From Hyphomicrobiales bacterium (GTDB taxonomy: Bacteria > Pseudomonadota > Alphaproteobacteria > Rhizobiales > RI-29), in the NCBI GenBank assembly GCA_016125495.1, contig WGLQ01000007.1, positions 418,446-482,445 on the forward strand: a stretch of 64,000 bases of DNA. The letters are read 5' to 3'. Below, one piece after another: positions 63,953-64,000 of the stretch. Made by a program: the position numbers and the translations under genes. The notes below the pieces were generated by a model. That model searched no databases. It saw only the letters and a list, made by a program, of their open reading frames with translations, and was not told where the DNA came from. Numbering within the stretch: position 1 is the stretch's first letter; each line of letters begins with the position of its first letter.

Positions 63953-64000
63953 CTGGCCCCGCCCCCCCGTGCCCCGGCCCACTGGGGTGCCACGCCGGGA

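Overview
The window comes from a GC-rich alphaproteobacterium. Supporting signs are the overall composition, a class I PHA synthase, VirD2-like and MobA/MobL relaxases, and long antisense reading frames. The genus cannot be fixed from sequence alone. About 44.7 kb is mobile DNA; the remaining 19 kb (44.7-64 kb) is ordinary chromosome.

Mobile part. Two integrative elements lie head to tail at the 3' end of a tRNA gene. A 48-bp direct repeat at 9446-9493 and 44658-44705 is identical in both copies. It contains the 3' half of a tRNA whose anticodon loop CTTTTAA, complete in the left copy, fits tRNA-Lys(UUU), ending in CCA. A tyrosine-recombinase integrase sits just inside each copy. Element A starts left of the window and ends at 9493. 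It carries a three-gene QueC-like/XRE-ImmA operon (1-2580), a VirD2-type relaxase with a MobC-like partner and a candidate oriT (2823-5202), a ParDE toxin-antitoxin pair, a five-gene operon around an orphan DNA methyltransferase, and the integrase.

Element B (9446-44705) is a composite of plasmid and ICE parts. It has an FtsK-like translocase with a rolling-circle Rep and an AlpA-type regulator (9.7-14.3 kb), a second copy of the methyltransferase module, and a type I restriction-modification operon with an Mrr-like nuclease inserted in it (16.6-24.0 kb). A resolvase-parDE stability operon, a HEPN protein and HepT/MntA-type toxin-antitoxin genes follow. Next come a VirD4/TraG coupling protein and MobA/MobL relaxase, a complete iteron origin with DnaA boxes and a Rep_3 initiator (33.7-35.1 kb), a ParA partition pair, and a frameshifted integrase.

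The most unusual cargo is at 35230-41784: an S1-domain histidine kinase, a receiver-GAF histidine kinase, a stand-alone receiver and a five-helix membrane protein, all on one strand and closely packed. I read it as a candidate phosphorelay-controlled conflict system with a membrane effector, loosely like Detocs but with a different architecture. The QueC-like operon at the left edge is the second strong candidate.

Chromosomal part. In order: tandem universal stress protein, PHA synthase, NSS-family transporter, DUF3179 exported protein, a LysR regulator divergent from a gamma-butyrobetaine-hydroxylase-like oxygenase (frameshifted), class II aldolase-like protein, metallo-beta-lactamase-fold hydrolase, an integrase remnant, an isochorismatase-type hydrolase and pirin divergent from another LysR gene, a membrane protein, a sulfotransferase and an RND/MMPL-type exporter. 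The last 170 bases are a C homopolymer and near-homopolymer, probably an assembly artefact. Together with two single-base frameshifts in G/C runs, this means small indels here should be treated cautiously.
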